Assembly: GCA_017623115.1 (NCBI GenBank) | Contig: JAGAPT010000017.1 | Coordinates: 1-64,000 of the forward strand | DNA: 64,000 nucleotides | Source: Alistipes sp. | GTDB taxonomy: Bacteria; Bacteroidota; Bacteroidia; Bacteroidales; Rikenellaceae | Reading direction: 5' to 3' | Shown: in pieces, positions 42,795 through 52,123 of the stretch | How the letters are laid out: every line of letters starts with the position of its first letter | Position numbering within the stretch: the stretch's first letter is position 1 | Program-made: the position numbers and the translations under genes | Notes under the pieces: model-generated | What the model saw: only the letters and a program-made list of their open reading frames with translations | What the model was told of the DNA's origin: nothing | Database searches by the model: none

Positions 42795-43316
42795 CTATGC
42801 GTGCTTCAGTGCCTTGACCAACGCCTCAAGAATCGTATCATCATCCATCGGCTCGCAGTCGAGAATCAATGCAGCCTCGGCATATTTTGCCTCGCGCGAA
42901 GCCATATCTGCCCGCATAAACTGCACCAACTCCTCATCATTCAACCCCCGCAGGCGAGGTCGCTTCTGCCGTCCGTAAGGACTCAGGCGCGAGGCGATAT
43001 TCTCGGCCGAGCGTCGCAGGTAGACCGTCAAGCCCACCTCGTTCATGCGGGTCATGTTATCCTGCCACATCGGCAATCCGCCTCCCGTGGCAACCACGGC
43101 CGCTCCACGCGCAATCACCCGTTCCAAAGCCTCTCGCTCCAATTGGCGGAATCGCTCCTCACCCTCGTAGCGAAAGATATCGTAGACCGTAGCCCCTTCC
43201 ACCTCCTCCACCAACGCATCGGTATCGACATAAGGTACTCCCAGACGGCGAGCAATCTTCCGTCCGATGGTGCTCTTTCCGCACCCCATATACCCCACCA
43301 AAAAGAGCGGTCTCAT
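42795..43316 (-). CDS. aroK: Shikimate kinase
   Basis: A 173-residue P-loop kinase: MRPLFLVGYMGCGKSTIGRK holds Walker A, DTDALVEEVEG the shikimate-binding Asp, and VVATGGGLPM the GGG motif. It phosphorylates shikimate at the 3-OH in the chorismate pathway. It follows parC by 16 bp. Confidence 0.96.
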   Translation of the reverse strand: MRPLFLVGYMGCGKSTIGRKIARRLGVPYVDTDALVEEVEGATVYDIFRYEGEERFRQLEREALERVIARGAAVVATGGGLPMWQDNMTRMNEVGLTVYLRRSAENIASRLSPYGRQKRPRLRGLNDEELVQFMRADMASREAKYAEAALILDCEPMDDDTILEALVKALKHA

Positions 43317-43332
43317 GCGTCGGTATCCGTCG

Positions 43333-46131
43333 TTAAAAGAGGTTTAGCTGTGCAGGGTCGAGCAGTTCATCGTCATCGCCACGCGGACGCTCCACCTCAA
43401 AGGGGACACTGCCCGTCGGCGGAATCGGCTGCACGGGGGTTAAATCGATCTCCTCAGTGAGTTCGATAACCGTCGGCTCGGCCTCCACGCCCATCGCTTC
43501 TTCCTCCGCTACGACATCCGTTGCCTCCTCCGTCTGCAGCTCCTCGTCAGGAAGTTCCGGCTCGATAAAGCGCACCGTAGCCACATCAAAGGTCGACAGG
43601 CGTTTACCTTTGGCCTGCGGGCTCTTCACGCCCACAAACGTATCGACATCGAACGTATCTGCCGGACGATGTTCGTAGGCTCCCTTGTAGGTGAGTTCCA
43701 CGCTGGCTCCCATGCGCTCGGTGACGGCAATAAACATGCTCGTCTCATCAAGGAACGGCTGCAACTTCTCGGTCAGGCGAATCGAGAAACGCTTCAAATA
43801 GTAATAGTTCTGCTCGTTGTCGAAGTAACACAACGAATAGACCGTCTCGGGGCGGAAGCGACTCACATAAATCGTATCATCGGGGAAGTGTTGTCCCACA
43901 TCGAAGCCCGTTACATAGTATTGGTTGCGAGCCGTCCATACGAGCAGTTTATCATCCCCCTTGAATTCACCCAGCAGCAGACCTCGGCCATCCGTATTGA
44001 GACGACGAATATCCTCGTCGTACCAGATATTCTGACCGCCCAAGGTCGACGTACCTCGCTCCTTGAGCACAATCTTATGCAAGCCATAGCGCGAGAAGAG
44101 ATTACCCTGACTCTGGCGTCCCTTGATAGCCAATGTCGAGAAATCCAAATCGACGATGAGCTTCTTCAAACGGGGACGTGGCTTGAAGTAGACCTTCAGC
44201 ACCTCAGCCTCGCCATTCGGATTGACCGACATATAGAGAATCTCGCTCTTGGGCGTCCCCTTGGTCATGTCATAGGCCTTGTCGCGCGTCACCGACTTAA
44301 TCGGGCAGCGTTTCATCATAATCGGGCCATTCTTACCATCCCGATAGAGCACGTTGTAAATCGTGCGTTCATCGTTGCGTTTGAAGACTCCGATGTAGTA
44401 GATGTTCTTCTCGAAAAAGGCCTTATCCGACACCTTCGTAATCACATAGCGACCATCCTTCGTAAAGACAATCACATCGTCGATATCCGAGCAGTCGCAG
44501 ACAAACTCGGCATCCTTCATCGACTTACCAATACCGAAGAATCCCTCGGCGCGATCGACATAGAGTTTGGCATTCGAAACGGCCACCTTCGTAGCCTCAA
44601 TCGTATCGAAGGTACGCAACTCGGTCAAACGCTCCTTGCCCTTGCCATACTTCTCGCGAATACGCTCGTAGTAGGCAATGGCATAGTCGGTCAGGTGTGC
44701 CAGCTCATGCTTCGTCTGCTTGATGTCGGCCTCGATCTGCTTGATCTCGTTATCGGCCTTCTCGCTGTCGTAGCGCGTGATGCGGATAAACTTCAACTCG
44801 GTGAGGTGCTGCACATCTTCGAGCGTAACCTCCTTTTTCAGGAGCTTCTTGAAGGGCTCCAACCCCTTATCCACCGCCTCATAGGCTGCCTCGCGCGTGC
44901 GACAACTCTCCATCAGCTGGTAGAGTTTGTTCTCGATAAAGATGCGCTCCAACGAGGCCGTATGCCAGGCTCCGTTCAGCTCATCGAGCTTGATCTCCAA
45001 CTCGCGTCCCAGGAGGTACTTCGTGTGGTCAGCCGAGCGACGCAGAATATCACTCACGCCCATAAAGTGCGGCTTATCGTCCCAGATCACGCAGGCGTTC
45101 GGCGAGATCGAGACCTCGCAGTCGGTAAAGGCGTAGAGGGCGTCGATCGTCTTGTCCGAAGACTCGTCGGCCGCCACCTGAATCACAATCTCGACCTTGT
45201 CGGCCGTCAGGTCATCGACCTTGCGAATCTTGATCTTACCCTTCTCGTTGGCCTTCAAGATCGACTCCTTGATCGACTCCGAGGTGGTCGAGAAGGGGAT
45301 CTCCGTAATGGCCAGCGTGCGCTTGTCGATCTTCGAGATCTTCGCACGAACGCGCACCGCTCCACCGCGCAAGCCGTCGTTGTAGCGGCTCACATCGGCC
45401 ATACCGCCCGTCGGGAAGTCGGGATAGAGCTGAAAATCCTCGCCTTTGAGGTGGGCGATACAGGCCGCAATCAACTCGTTGAAGTTGTGCGGCAGGATCT
45501 TCGACGCGAGACCCACGGCGATACCCTCGGTACCCTGCGCCAACAGCAGCGGGAACTTCACGGGAAGCGTCACGGGCTCCTCCTTGCGGCCGTCATAGGC
45601 CATCATCCACTCGGTCGTCTTCTTGTTGAAGACCACATCGAGGGCAAACTTCGTCAGGCGCGCCTCGATGTATCGGGCTGCGGCAGCTCCATCGCCCGTG
45701 AGGATATTGCCCCACGAACCCTGGCAGTCGATCAGCAGATCCTTCTGCCCGAGCGTCACGAGGGCCGTCTCGATCGAGGCGTCTCCGTGCGGGTGGTAGG
45801 CCATCGTCTGACCGACGATGTTGGCCACCTTGTTGTACTTGCCGTCCTCCATCTGGCGCATCGTATGCAGAATACGACGCTGCACGGGCTTCAAACCATC
45901 GGCCAGGTGCGGCACGGCGCGTTCCAGGATCACATACGAGGCGTAATCCAAAAACCAGTTCTTATACATGCCCGTCAGGCGGTGCACGCCGCTCTCGTCC
46001 TGCATCAGACGGTCGAACTTCGCAGCCTTACCCGAGGGTACAACCTCGCTCTCGACCGCCTCGATGGCCTGATCGGCAGCCTCGGTCAGCTGCTCCTCCT
46101 GCATGGGGTTCATATCGTGTTCGCTTGCCAT
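43333..46131 (-). CDS. parC: Topoisomerase IV subunit A (GyrA/ParC family)
   Basis: A 932-residue type IIA subunit. Catalytic Tyr154 lies in AAARYIEARL, and the quinolone region reads HPHGDASIETALV, with Ala at the E. coli ParC Ser80 position, as is usual in Bacteroidetes ParC. The C-terminal region is divergent, with a long acidic tail after about residue 850. It pairs with the ATPase subunit encoded 6 bp upstream. Decatenates daughter chromosomes. Confidence 0.93.
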   Translation of the reverse strand: MASEHDMNPMQEEQLTEAADQAIEAVESEVVPSGKAAKFDRLMQDESGVHRLTGMYKNWFLDYASYVILERAVPHLADGLKPVQRRILHTMRQMEDGKYNKVANIVGQTMAYHPHGDASIETALVTLGQKDLLIDCQGSWGNILTGDGAAAARYIEARLTKFALDVVFNKKTTEWMMAYDGRKEEPVTLPVKFPLLLAQGTEGIAVGLASKILPHNFNELIAACIAHLKGEDFQLYPDFPTGGMADVSRYNDGLRGGAVRVRAKISKIDKRTLAITEIPFSTTSESIKESILKANEKGKIKIRKVDDLTADKVEIVIQVAADESSDKTIDALYAFTDCEVSISPNACVIWDDKPHFMGVSDILRRSADHTKYLLGRELEIKLDELNGAWHTASLERIFIENKLYQLMESCRTREAAYEAVDKGLEPFKKLLKKEVTLEDVQHLTELKFIRITRYDSEKADNEIKQIEADIKQTKHELAHLTDYAIAYYERIREKYGKGKERLTELRTFDTIEATKVAVSNAKLYVDRAEGFFGIGKSMKDAEFVCDCSDIDDVIVFTKDGRYVITKVSDKAFFEKNIYYIGVFKRNDERTIYNVLYRDGKNGPIMMKRCPIKSVTRDKAYDMTKGTPKSEILYMSVNPNGEAEVLKVYFKPRPRLKKLIVDLDFSTLAIKGRQSQGNLFSRYGLHKIVLKERGTSTLGGQNIWYDEDIRRLNTDGRGLLLGEFKGDDKLLVWTARNQYYVTGFDVGQHFPDDTIYVSRFRPETVYSLCYFDNEQNYYYLKRFSIRLTEKLQPFLDETSMFIAVTERMGASVELTYKGAYEHRPADTFDVDTFVGVKSPQAKGKRLSTFDVATVRFIEPELPDEELQTEEATDVVAEEEAMGVEAEPTVIELTEEIDLTPVQPIPPTGSVPFEVERPRGDDDELLDPAQLNLF

Positions 46132-46137
46132 AGTCGT

Positions 46138-48000
46138 TTAGTTTTCCTGCTCGACGAGGTCCTCCTCGACACGCAGGTTGTTAATGATGAAGCCTTGACG
46201 CTCGAAGGTATTCTTACCCATGTAGAACTCCAAGAGGTCATGAATCGGGTCGTCCTTCGTGATGCGTACCTTGTCCAGACGCATCTTCTCGCCGATGAAG
46301 TTCTTAAACTCCTTGTCCGAAATCTCACCCAGACCTTTGAATCGGGTAATCTCGGCCGACGCACCGCACTTCTTGACCGCCTCCTGACGCTCCTCCTCCG
46401 AGTAGCAGTAGAAGGTCTCCTTCTTGTTGCGGACACGGAACAAGGGGGTTTGCAGGACATAGAGGTGGCCGCGGCGAATCACCTCGGGGAAGAATTGCAG
46501 GAAGAAGGTGGTGATCAGCAGACGAATGTGCATGCCATCGACATCGGCATCGGTTGCCACAATCACCTTCTCGTAACGCAGGTTGTCGACATCGTCCTCG
46601 ATGTTGAGTGCCAATTGCAGGTACTTGAACTCGTCGTTCTTATAGACCACCGCCTTCGACTGCCCGTAGCAGTTGAAGGGCTTACCACGCAGCGAGAAGA
46701 CCGCCTGCGTATGGGCATCGCGGCACTTGGTCACGGACGACGAAGCCGAAAGACCCTCCGTGATAAAGATCATCGTCTTATCGGCCAAATCGCTCTTATC
46801 GTTGCGGTGGATCTTGCAGTCGCGCAGCTTGGGGTTGTTCAGCGAGACCTTCTTGGCCGTCTCACGTGCCTGTTTCTGTACCCCCGAGATCGCCTTGCGC
46901 TCCTTCTCGTTCTCGACGATCTTCTTCTGAATCGCCTGCGCCGTATCGGGGTGCTTATGCAGGTAGTCGTCGAGGTGCTTTGCGAGGAAGTCGCCCACAA
47001 ACGAGCGAATCGTAACACCCGGAACAGCCTCCTTCGAGCCGAACTTCGTCTTGGGCTGGTTCTCGAACTGCGGATCCTCGACCTTGATGGCTACGGCCGC
47101 CACGATCGAGGTACGGACATCGGACGGATCGTAATCCTTGTGGTAGAACTCTTTCAGCGTGCGGGCAATCGCCTCGCGGAAGGCCGCCTGATGCGTACCG
47201 CCGTGGATCGTGTGCTGCCCATTGACAAACGAGTAGTAGCTCTCGCCATAGCCCGTGCCGTGGGTGATCGCCACCTCGATATCCTCGCCGATGAGGTGAA
47301 TCGGCGGGTAGAGGGGGTCCTCCGACATATTCTCGTTCAACAGATCGAGCAGACCGTTCTTCGAGGTGTAGCTCACGCCGTTCAAGACGAGCGTCAGCCC
47401 CAGATTCAGGTAGCTGTAATTGCGGATACGCTGCTCGATGTACTCCATGTTGTAGGTGTAGGAGCCGAAGATCTCCTCATCGACCTCGTAGGCGATGTAG
47501 GTACCGTTCTTCTCCGTCAGGCCGCTCTCCCACTTCTCGCTCTGCTTGATGCCGCGCTCGAAGGTAACCGTGCACGCCTCACCGTCGCGCACCGAGCGCG
47601 CCGTGAAGTGGCTCGAAAGGTAGTTCACAGCCTTCACGCCGACACCGTTCAGACCGACCGTCTTCTTGAAGGCCTGTCCGTCGTACTTGGCACCCGTGTT
47701 CATCTCGCTCACGGCTGCCGAGAGTGATTTGAGGGGGATACCACGGCCGTAGTCGCGCACCGAAACGGTCTTCTCGCGCACCTCGATCTCGATGCGCTTG
47801 CCGATGCCCATGATAAACTCGTCGATCGAGTTGTCGATCACCTCCTTGATCAAGACATAGAGTGCCTCGTCGGGGAGCGATCCGTCGCCAATCGTGCCCA
47901 CATACATACCCGGACGCAAACGCAGGTGTTCGCGGGGGGAGAGGGTTTTGATCGCGTCGTCGTCGTAGTTAGCGATGTTATTTTTCTGCAAATCTGCCAT
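46138..48000 (-). CDS. parE: Topoisomerase IV subunit B (GyrB/ParE family)
   Basis: A 620-residue ATPase subunit: EVIDNSIDEF and GRGIPLKSLSAAVSEMNTGAKYD form the GHKL ATP site, FITEGLSASSS is the family's EGLSA form of the EGDSA motif, and DADVDGMHIR carries the Toprim DxD. I started at the ATG at 48000. An in-frame TTG at 48012 is less likely. The subunit order, with parE just before parC, supports topoisomerase IV rather than gyrase. Confidence 0.93.
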   Translation of the reverse strand: MADLQKNNIANYDDDAIKTLSPREHLRLRPGMYVGTIGDGSLPDEALYVLIKEVIDNSIDEFIMGIGKRIEIEVREKTVSVRDYGRGIPLKSLSAAVSEMNTGAKYDGQAFKKTVGLNGVGVKAVNYLSSHFTARSVRDGEACTVTFERGIKQSEKWESGLTEKNGTYIAYEVDEEIFGSYTYNMEYIEQRIRNYSYLNLGLTLVLNGVSYTSKNGLLDLLNENMSEDPLYPPIHLIGEDIEVAITHGTGYGESYYSFVNGQHTIHGGTHQAAFREAIARTLKEFYHKDYDPSDVRTSIVAAVAIKVEDPQFENQPKTKFGSKEAVPGVTIRSFVGDFLAKHLDDYLHKHPDTAQAIQKKIVENEKERKAISGVQKQARETAKKVSLNNPKLRDCKIHRNDKSDLADKTMIFITEGLSASSSVTKCRDAHTQAVFSLRGKPFNCYGQSKAVVYKNDEFKYLQLALNIEDDVDNLRYEKVIVATDADVDGMHIRLLITTFFLQFFPEVIRRGHLYVLQTPLFRVRNKKETFYCYSEEERQEAVKKCGASAEITRFKGLGEISDKEFKNFIGEKMRLDKVRITKDDPIHDLLEFYMGKNTFERQGFIINNLRVEEDLVEQEN

Positions 48001-48036
48001 TGACAAATTCAAAAGTATGCGTTATGTAGTTTTCTG

Positions 48037-48789
48037 TTATTGCTCCTGTTTCAGTGCCTCGAGCGTGGCGATCATCTTTTCGCGCGTAGCGTCGGAGAGC
48101 TCACGCAGCGGCTCGTTCTGCAACTGCTCCACCGAGATCGGGTCGAGGATCTGCAGCGTGATGCGGTTCCGCCAATTGAACAAGATGCTCTTGGGGCGCA
48201 AAACCGTGCGCGTACCGTGCAGGACGATCGGCAGGACCTCCACCTCGTTGCGCTTGGCCAGGTCGAAGGCTCCCGGGTTGAAACGACCCATCTGGCCCGT
48301 CTTCGAGCGCGTACCCTCGGGGAAGATCGCAATCGAGACTCCGCGATCCAGCCACATCTTACCCTCGGCGCGCAGCTGTTCGAGTGCCTGCGTTGCACGA
48401 CCACGGTTGATCAGGATATCGCCGTGCAGGTAGAGGAACTGCCCGAAATAGGGAGCCTTCACCACCTCGATCTTCGAGACCCAGCGATACTCCAAACGCA
48501 GGAAGTAGAGCACCACAATATCGAAGAGCGAGTTGTGGTTCATCACAATCACATAGGGCTTCTTCGGATCGACCTTCTCCCACCCGACGACGCGGTGCGA
48601 CCAGCAGGGGGGCACCACCATAAAGCAGCGCACCAGGGCACGCGAACAGAGGTGTACCACCGTGCGGCGGCGATCAAAGGGGTAGCAGAGCACCAACGCC
48701 ACGGCCGAAAGCACCAAAAAGAGGGTGCAGAGCACTACCGCGTAGAGGTAGAGCAGGAGCGAGTAGAGGATATTTGCAATTTTCTTCAT
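48037..48789 (-). CDS. plsC: 1-acyl-sn-glycerol-3-phosphate acyltransferase
   Basis: A 250-residue membrane-bound acyltransferase. An N-terminal hydrophobic region is followed by MNHNSLFDIVVLYF (HxxxxD-type catalytic motif as HNSLFD) and the substrate motif FPEGTRSKTGQMGRF. Transfers an acyl chain to lysophosphatidic acid in phospholipid synthesis. It heads the seven-gene minus-strand run that continues with parE, 36 bp away. Confidence 0.93.
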   Translation of the reverse strand: MKKIANILYSLLLYLYAVVLCTLFLVLSAVALVLCYPFDRRRTVVHLCSRALVRCFMVVPPCWSHRVVGWEKVDPKKPYVIVMNHNSLFDIVVLYFLRLEYRWVSKIEVVKAPYFGQFLYLHGDILINRGRATQALEQLRAEGKMWLDRGVSIAIFPEGTRSKTGQMGRFNPGAFDLAKRNEVEVLPIVLHGTRTVLRPKSILFNWRNRITLQILDPISVEQLQNEPLRELSDATREKMIATLEALKQEQ

Positions 48790-48828
48790 AGTTCAAAAGG
48801 GGGATAGCAACCCATCAGAATCAATCCG

Positions 48829-48836
48829 CAAAATTA
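48829..48836 (-). promoter_or_regulatory. Candidate -7 box for plsC operon
   Basis: TAATTTTG on the minus strand, 40 bp before the plsC start. No convincing -33 box is visible. The rest of 48790-49075 is AT-rich intergenic DNA between divergent genes. Confidence 0.4.
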
Positions 48837-49011
48837 TAAATTTTCTTTGTATATACCTATAATAAACGCAGAGAAAGTTTTCAACATCTTTTCCACGTTC
48901 ACCACCCCTGCAAGGCACCCCGGCCTCTCCCCATCCGCAGCACAAAATTACATCCCATAAGCGACAAAAGCTGTCAGTAAAACTTTTTTTTTCAAAAATT
49001 TAGTTCTATGT

Positions 49012-49044
49012 ATTGCAAAGTATATTTATTTTTGCATATCTTTG
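49012..49044 (+). promoter_or_regulatory. Promoter of outer-membrane receptor gene
   Basis: TATCTTTG (49037-49044) has ATTG (49012-49015) 21 bp upstream. A second TAnnTTTG (TATTTTTG) at 49027-49034 partly overlaps the same region. The gene begins at 49076. Confidence 0.55.
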
Positions 49045-49075
49045 CCGAAGAAAATAACAATAAACACAAAATAGT

Positions 49076-51421
49076 ATGAAAAAATTATTTCTCACCACAC
49101 TCGTAATCTGCGCTGCCCTCGCACAGTTATTTGCCGCACAGCAAACGCCCGCCTTCGGGCGCATCATCGACGACAGTGGCAAGGGTGTCGACTTTGCCAC
49201 CGTCATCCTCCTCGCAGGCGAGGAGCAAATCTACGGTACAACCACCGATGCCGAAGGGCACTTTTCCCTCGTAGCACCCTCCGGCCACTATACGCTCACC
49301 GTGCAGCATCTCAACTACGAAACAACATCGAAAGAGATTGAGATGAATGATGGTATTCGTTTAGATAATATCGTATTAATACCTTCATCAAATCGTATTG
49401 ATGCAGTGGTTGTTTCGGCCCAGTTGATTCGTCGTGAAGCCGATCGTTTCATCGTCGATGTAGCCAACTCCACCGCTTCCCTTGGCAAGAATGGCGTTGA
49501 ACTCCTGGAGCGCGCTCCGGGTGTTTGGATTACCGACGACAAAATCTCCATCAACGGTAAATCCGGCTCGAAAGTTTACATCAACGACAGAGAGGTGAAA
49601 ATGAGCGGAGAGCAACTGATTACCTATATCAAAACTTTACGTGCAGAAGAGATTCAGAAAATCGAAGTCATCCCCACCTCCGGAGCCGATTACGATGCCG
49701 ACTCGGCCGGCGGAATCATCAAAATCACCCTGAAACGTCAACGTGAAAATGGAGCCCAAGGGTCGGTGCAACTGTGGAGCACCCACAACCAATTTGGTGA
49801 AAATTGGAATCCCTCGGCCAACATTGCCCTACACAGCGGCCGGTTAGATGTCAATGCGGCGGCTTGGTTCTCCGACCAACGCGCCGAGGCTCAGGCTCAT
49901 GAGCAGACCACCTATCACACCAGCGGTTCACAGCTAACCTCGCAATCGCATCTCGACAACGACCATCAAGACTACGGCGGTCGTCTGGATGCCGTATACG
50001 AAGTATCGAAAAAGCACTCCATCGGTTTAGGTGGCCGCTTTACCCGGATGCATAATGATGAAGTAAACCGCTCATCCTCCTTATTGCGAGGCGAGACATT
50101 CAACCAGGAGACCGACTCCCGATTTCTGGGGCATGACAACGAGCGGGATATGCGAGGTACCTTTAATTATATCTGGAAAATCGATACCCTCGGTTCGACC
50201 CTTAAACTTTTGGCCGACTATCAGGTACGCAAAAACAACAACCGCCATAACAATCAGAGTTGTGTAAATGGGCTTGATTCGCTCTACCGCGACCTCACCG
50301 CATCCACCTACCGCATGGCGACCACCAGCCTCGCATGGGAGCAACACCTCAACAAGCGCATCATCGTGCAGGCAGGAGCCAAGTACACCTACTATCGGAT
50401 GCAGTCGAAGGCCCTCTACGAATACGAAAAAAGCGCACAATGGCTCGTCAACGAGCGGGAGAGTTTCGACATCGACTACAACGAACAGATTGTTGCCCTC
50501 TACGGCATCGTGCGGGCCACTTTCAACCGTTGGGGCGTAGTAGCCGGCCTGCGTGGCGAGTACACCCGCACCGAAAGCGACGGCACGAAACTCGGCAAGG
50601 ATTACTGCTCGCTCTTCCCGAATATCAACCTCCACTACAACCTCGAAAAGAGTGGCAAGCACATGCTCATCGCTCAATATGCCCGTAAGATTTCACGCCC
50701 GTCGTTCTGGCAACTCAACCCACAACGCAATCAGATTTCGGACTACACCTACCAAACAGGAAACCCGTTGCTCGAGCCCTCGTTTACCCACGATATCAGC
50801 CTCACGTTTGTCGGATGGCACAAATATACGCTGACGGCCGGCATCAACCTGCAAACGGATGAAATTCAACAGAATTTCCTCTCCGACCCGAATGACCCGA
50901 ACATCATCTATATCAACCACATCAACTACAAGGATACCCGCCAGTATTACCTCAACCTGAATACACCGCTGCAACTCACCAAATGGTGGGAGGCCAACGC
51001 CAATCTGACCTATGTAGCATGGGAGCAACGGGTGTCGGTCGACGCCCCCATCAAACTCCACCACATGCTATCGACCTATGCCTCGACCACCTTCACGCTG
51101 CCTGCCAAGTTCTATATCGACCTTTCGTGGAATTACCACAACCGCATCACGATGGGCAATGCCGTCATCGGTGCAGCACACATGATCAATGGCTCCCTCA
51201 AGAAACGCTTTGGCGACCGCTTCACGCTCACCTTCGCCGTGCGCAACCTCTTCAATGCGCAGCAGGATATCGGTGCCCAAAACGAGCAGTTCAACCGCTA
51301 CTACACCCTGCAACAATTTTGGAGCGAGCGACAGTTCAACTTCGGGCTTATTTGGAACTTCAAGAGCGGCAAAGCCTTTCGCCAACGCACCCTCGAAAAG
51401 TCGGAGGATAACCGCATGTAA
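49076..51421 (+). CDS. Outer-membrane beta-barrel receptor with CarboxypepD_reg-like domain
   Basis: A 781-residue protein with signal peptide (MKKLFLTTLVICAALAQLFA). A CarboxypepD_reg-like domain (about 25-105; GRIIDDSGKGVDFATVILL) is followed by a plug-like region (VELLERAPGVWITDDKISIN, VIPTSGADYDADSAGGIIKI) and a large barrel. The layout fits the outer membrane beta-barrel family 3 of TonB-receptor relatives. No SusD-like partner is adjacent, so carbohydrate uptake is not indicated. Substrate is unknown. It is a single gene with its own promoter. Confidence 0.85.
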   Translation: MKKLFLTTLVICAALAQLFAAQQTPAFGRIIDDSGKGVDFATVILLAGEEQIYGTTTDAEGHFSLVAPSGHYTLTVQHLNYETTSKEIEMNDGIRLDNIVLIPSSNRIDAVVVSAQLIRREADRFIVDVANSTASLGKNGVELLERAPGVWITDDKISINGKSGSKVYINDREVKMSGEQLITYIKTLRAEEIQKIEVIPTSGADYDADSAGGIIKITLKRQRENGAQGSVQLWSTHNQFGENWNPSANIALHSGRLDVNAAAWFSDQRAEAQAHEQTTYHTSGSQLTSQSHLDNDHQDYGGRLDAVYEVSKKHSIGLGGRFTRMHNDEVNRSSSLLRGETFNQETDSRFLGHDNERDMRGTFNYIWKIDTLGSTLKLLADYQVRKNNNRHNNQSCVNGLDSLYRDLTASTYRMATTSLAWEQHLNKRIIVQAGAKYTYYRMQSKALYEYEKSAQWLVNERESFDIDYNEQIVALYGIVRATFNRWGVVAGLRGEYTRTESDGTKLGKDYCSLFPNINLHYNLEKSGKHMLIAQYARKISRPSFWQLNPQRNQISDYTYQTGNPLLEPSFTHDISLTFVGWHKYTLTAGINLQTDEIQQNFLSDPNDPNIIYINHINYKDTRQYYLNLNTPLQLTKWWEANANLTYVAWEQRVSVDAPIKLHHMLSTYASTTFTLPAKFYIDLSWNYHNRITMGNAVIGAAHMINGSLKKRFGDRFTLTFAVRNLFNAQQDIGAQNEQFNRYYTLQQFWSERQFNFGLIWNFKSGKAFRQRTLEKSEDNRM

Positions 51422-51461
51422 CCATAAGTTTATTGCACTATAGATAAAAAAGTTCAACACA

Positions 51462-51496
51462 GAAGAGGGGTGCGGCTGATGGTCGCACCCCTCTTC
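51462..51496. terminator. Hairpin terminator between convergent genes
   Basis: A perfect 13-bp stem GAAGAGGGGTGCG/CGCACCCCTCTTC with a 9-nt loop lies between the receptor and lemA ends. T-rich sequence follows on both strands. Confidence 0.75.
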
Positions 51497-51517
51497 CCTA
51501 TTGTTTCTCGTTGCGCT

Positions 51518-52093
51518 TTAGAACTGCACCGTCGGCACAGCAGCGGCCACCTCATCTGCCTCAAAATAGGCCTTCTTATCGAAGCCAAACATGCCGGCAA
51601 CAAGATTCGACGGGAAACGACGTACAGCCACGTTATACCCCTGCACCACCTCATTAAACGCACGACGTGCTACGGCAATACGATTCTCCGTACCCTCCAA
51701 TTGCGCCTGCAACTCCAGAAAATTCTGGTTCGCCTTCAAGTCGGGATAGTTCTCGGCAATGGCAATCAGGCGACCCAACGCCGAACGCACCTCACCCTGT
51801 GCTTGCTGATACTCGGCCAGTTTCTCGGGGGTCAGCTCCTCGGCAGTCATATTGATCGACGTAGCTGCCGCGCGTGCCGCAACCACCGATTCGAGTGTTT
51901 CGCTCTCATGGGCAGCATACCCTTTCACCGTATTCACCAAATTCGGAATCAGGTCAGCACGACGCTGATACTGCGTTTCGACATTCGACCAGGCCGAAGT
52001 CACCTTCTCCTCCTTGGACACCAGCCCGTTATAGGTCGAATAGCAACCAATTGCCAACAGGGCTATTACACCCCACAAAATCCACTTTTTCAT
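51518..52093 (-). CDS. LemA family protein
   Basis: A 191-residue membrane-anchored protein: one N-terminal hydrophobic segment (WILWGVIALLAIGC, possibly a lipobox), then the LemA core (AWSNVETQYQRRADLIPNLV, YPDLKANQNFLELQ, FNEVVQGYNVAVRRFP). Function is not well known. LemA genes are typically paired with a TPM-domain gene, as here. Confidence 0.92.
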   Translation of the reverse strand: MKKWILWGVIALLAIGCYSTYNGLVSKEEKVTSAWSNVETQYQRRADLIPNLVNTVKGYAAHESETLESVVAARAAATSINMTAEELTPEKLAEYQQAQGEVRSALGRLIAIAENYPDLKANQNFLELQAQLEGTENRIAVARRAFNEVVQGYNVAVRRFPSNLVAGMFGFDKKAYFEADEVAAAVPTVQF

Positions 52094-52123
52094 CTTTTTA
52101 TCTGTTTTAAGTTAAACTATTTT

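Noticed and set aside
43333..46131. Quinolone-resistance mutation in parC (Ala at the Ser80 position)
   Set aside because: HPHGDAS is the usual sequence in Bacteroidetes ParC, so it is lineage-typical and not evidence of acquired resistance.
43669..47727. 1352-codon open frame on the plus strand
   Set aside because: It runs antisense across both parC and parE. It is a shadow of their codon bias, with low-complexity Leu/Val/Arg composition and no domain.
48790..49075. Small gene or RNA in the AT-rich divergent spacer
   Set aside because: Only promoter-like boxes for plsC and the receptor were found; no open frame with a sensible start and no strong hairpin.
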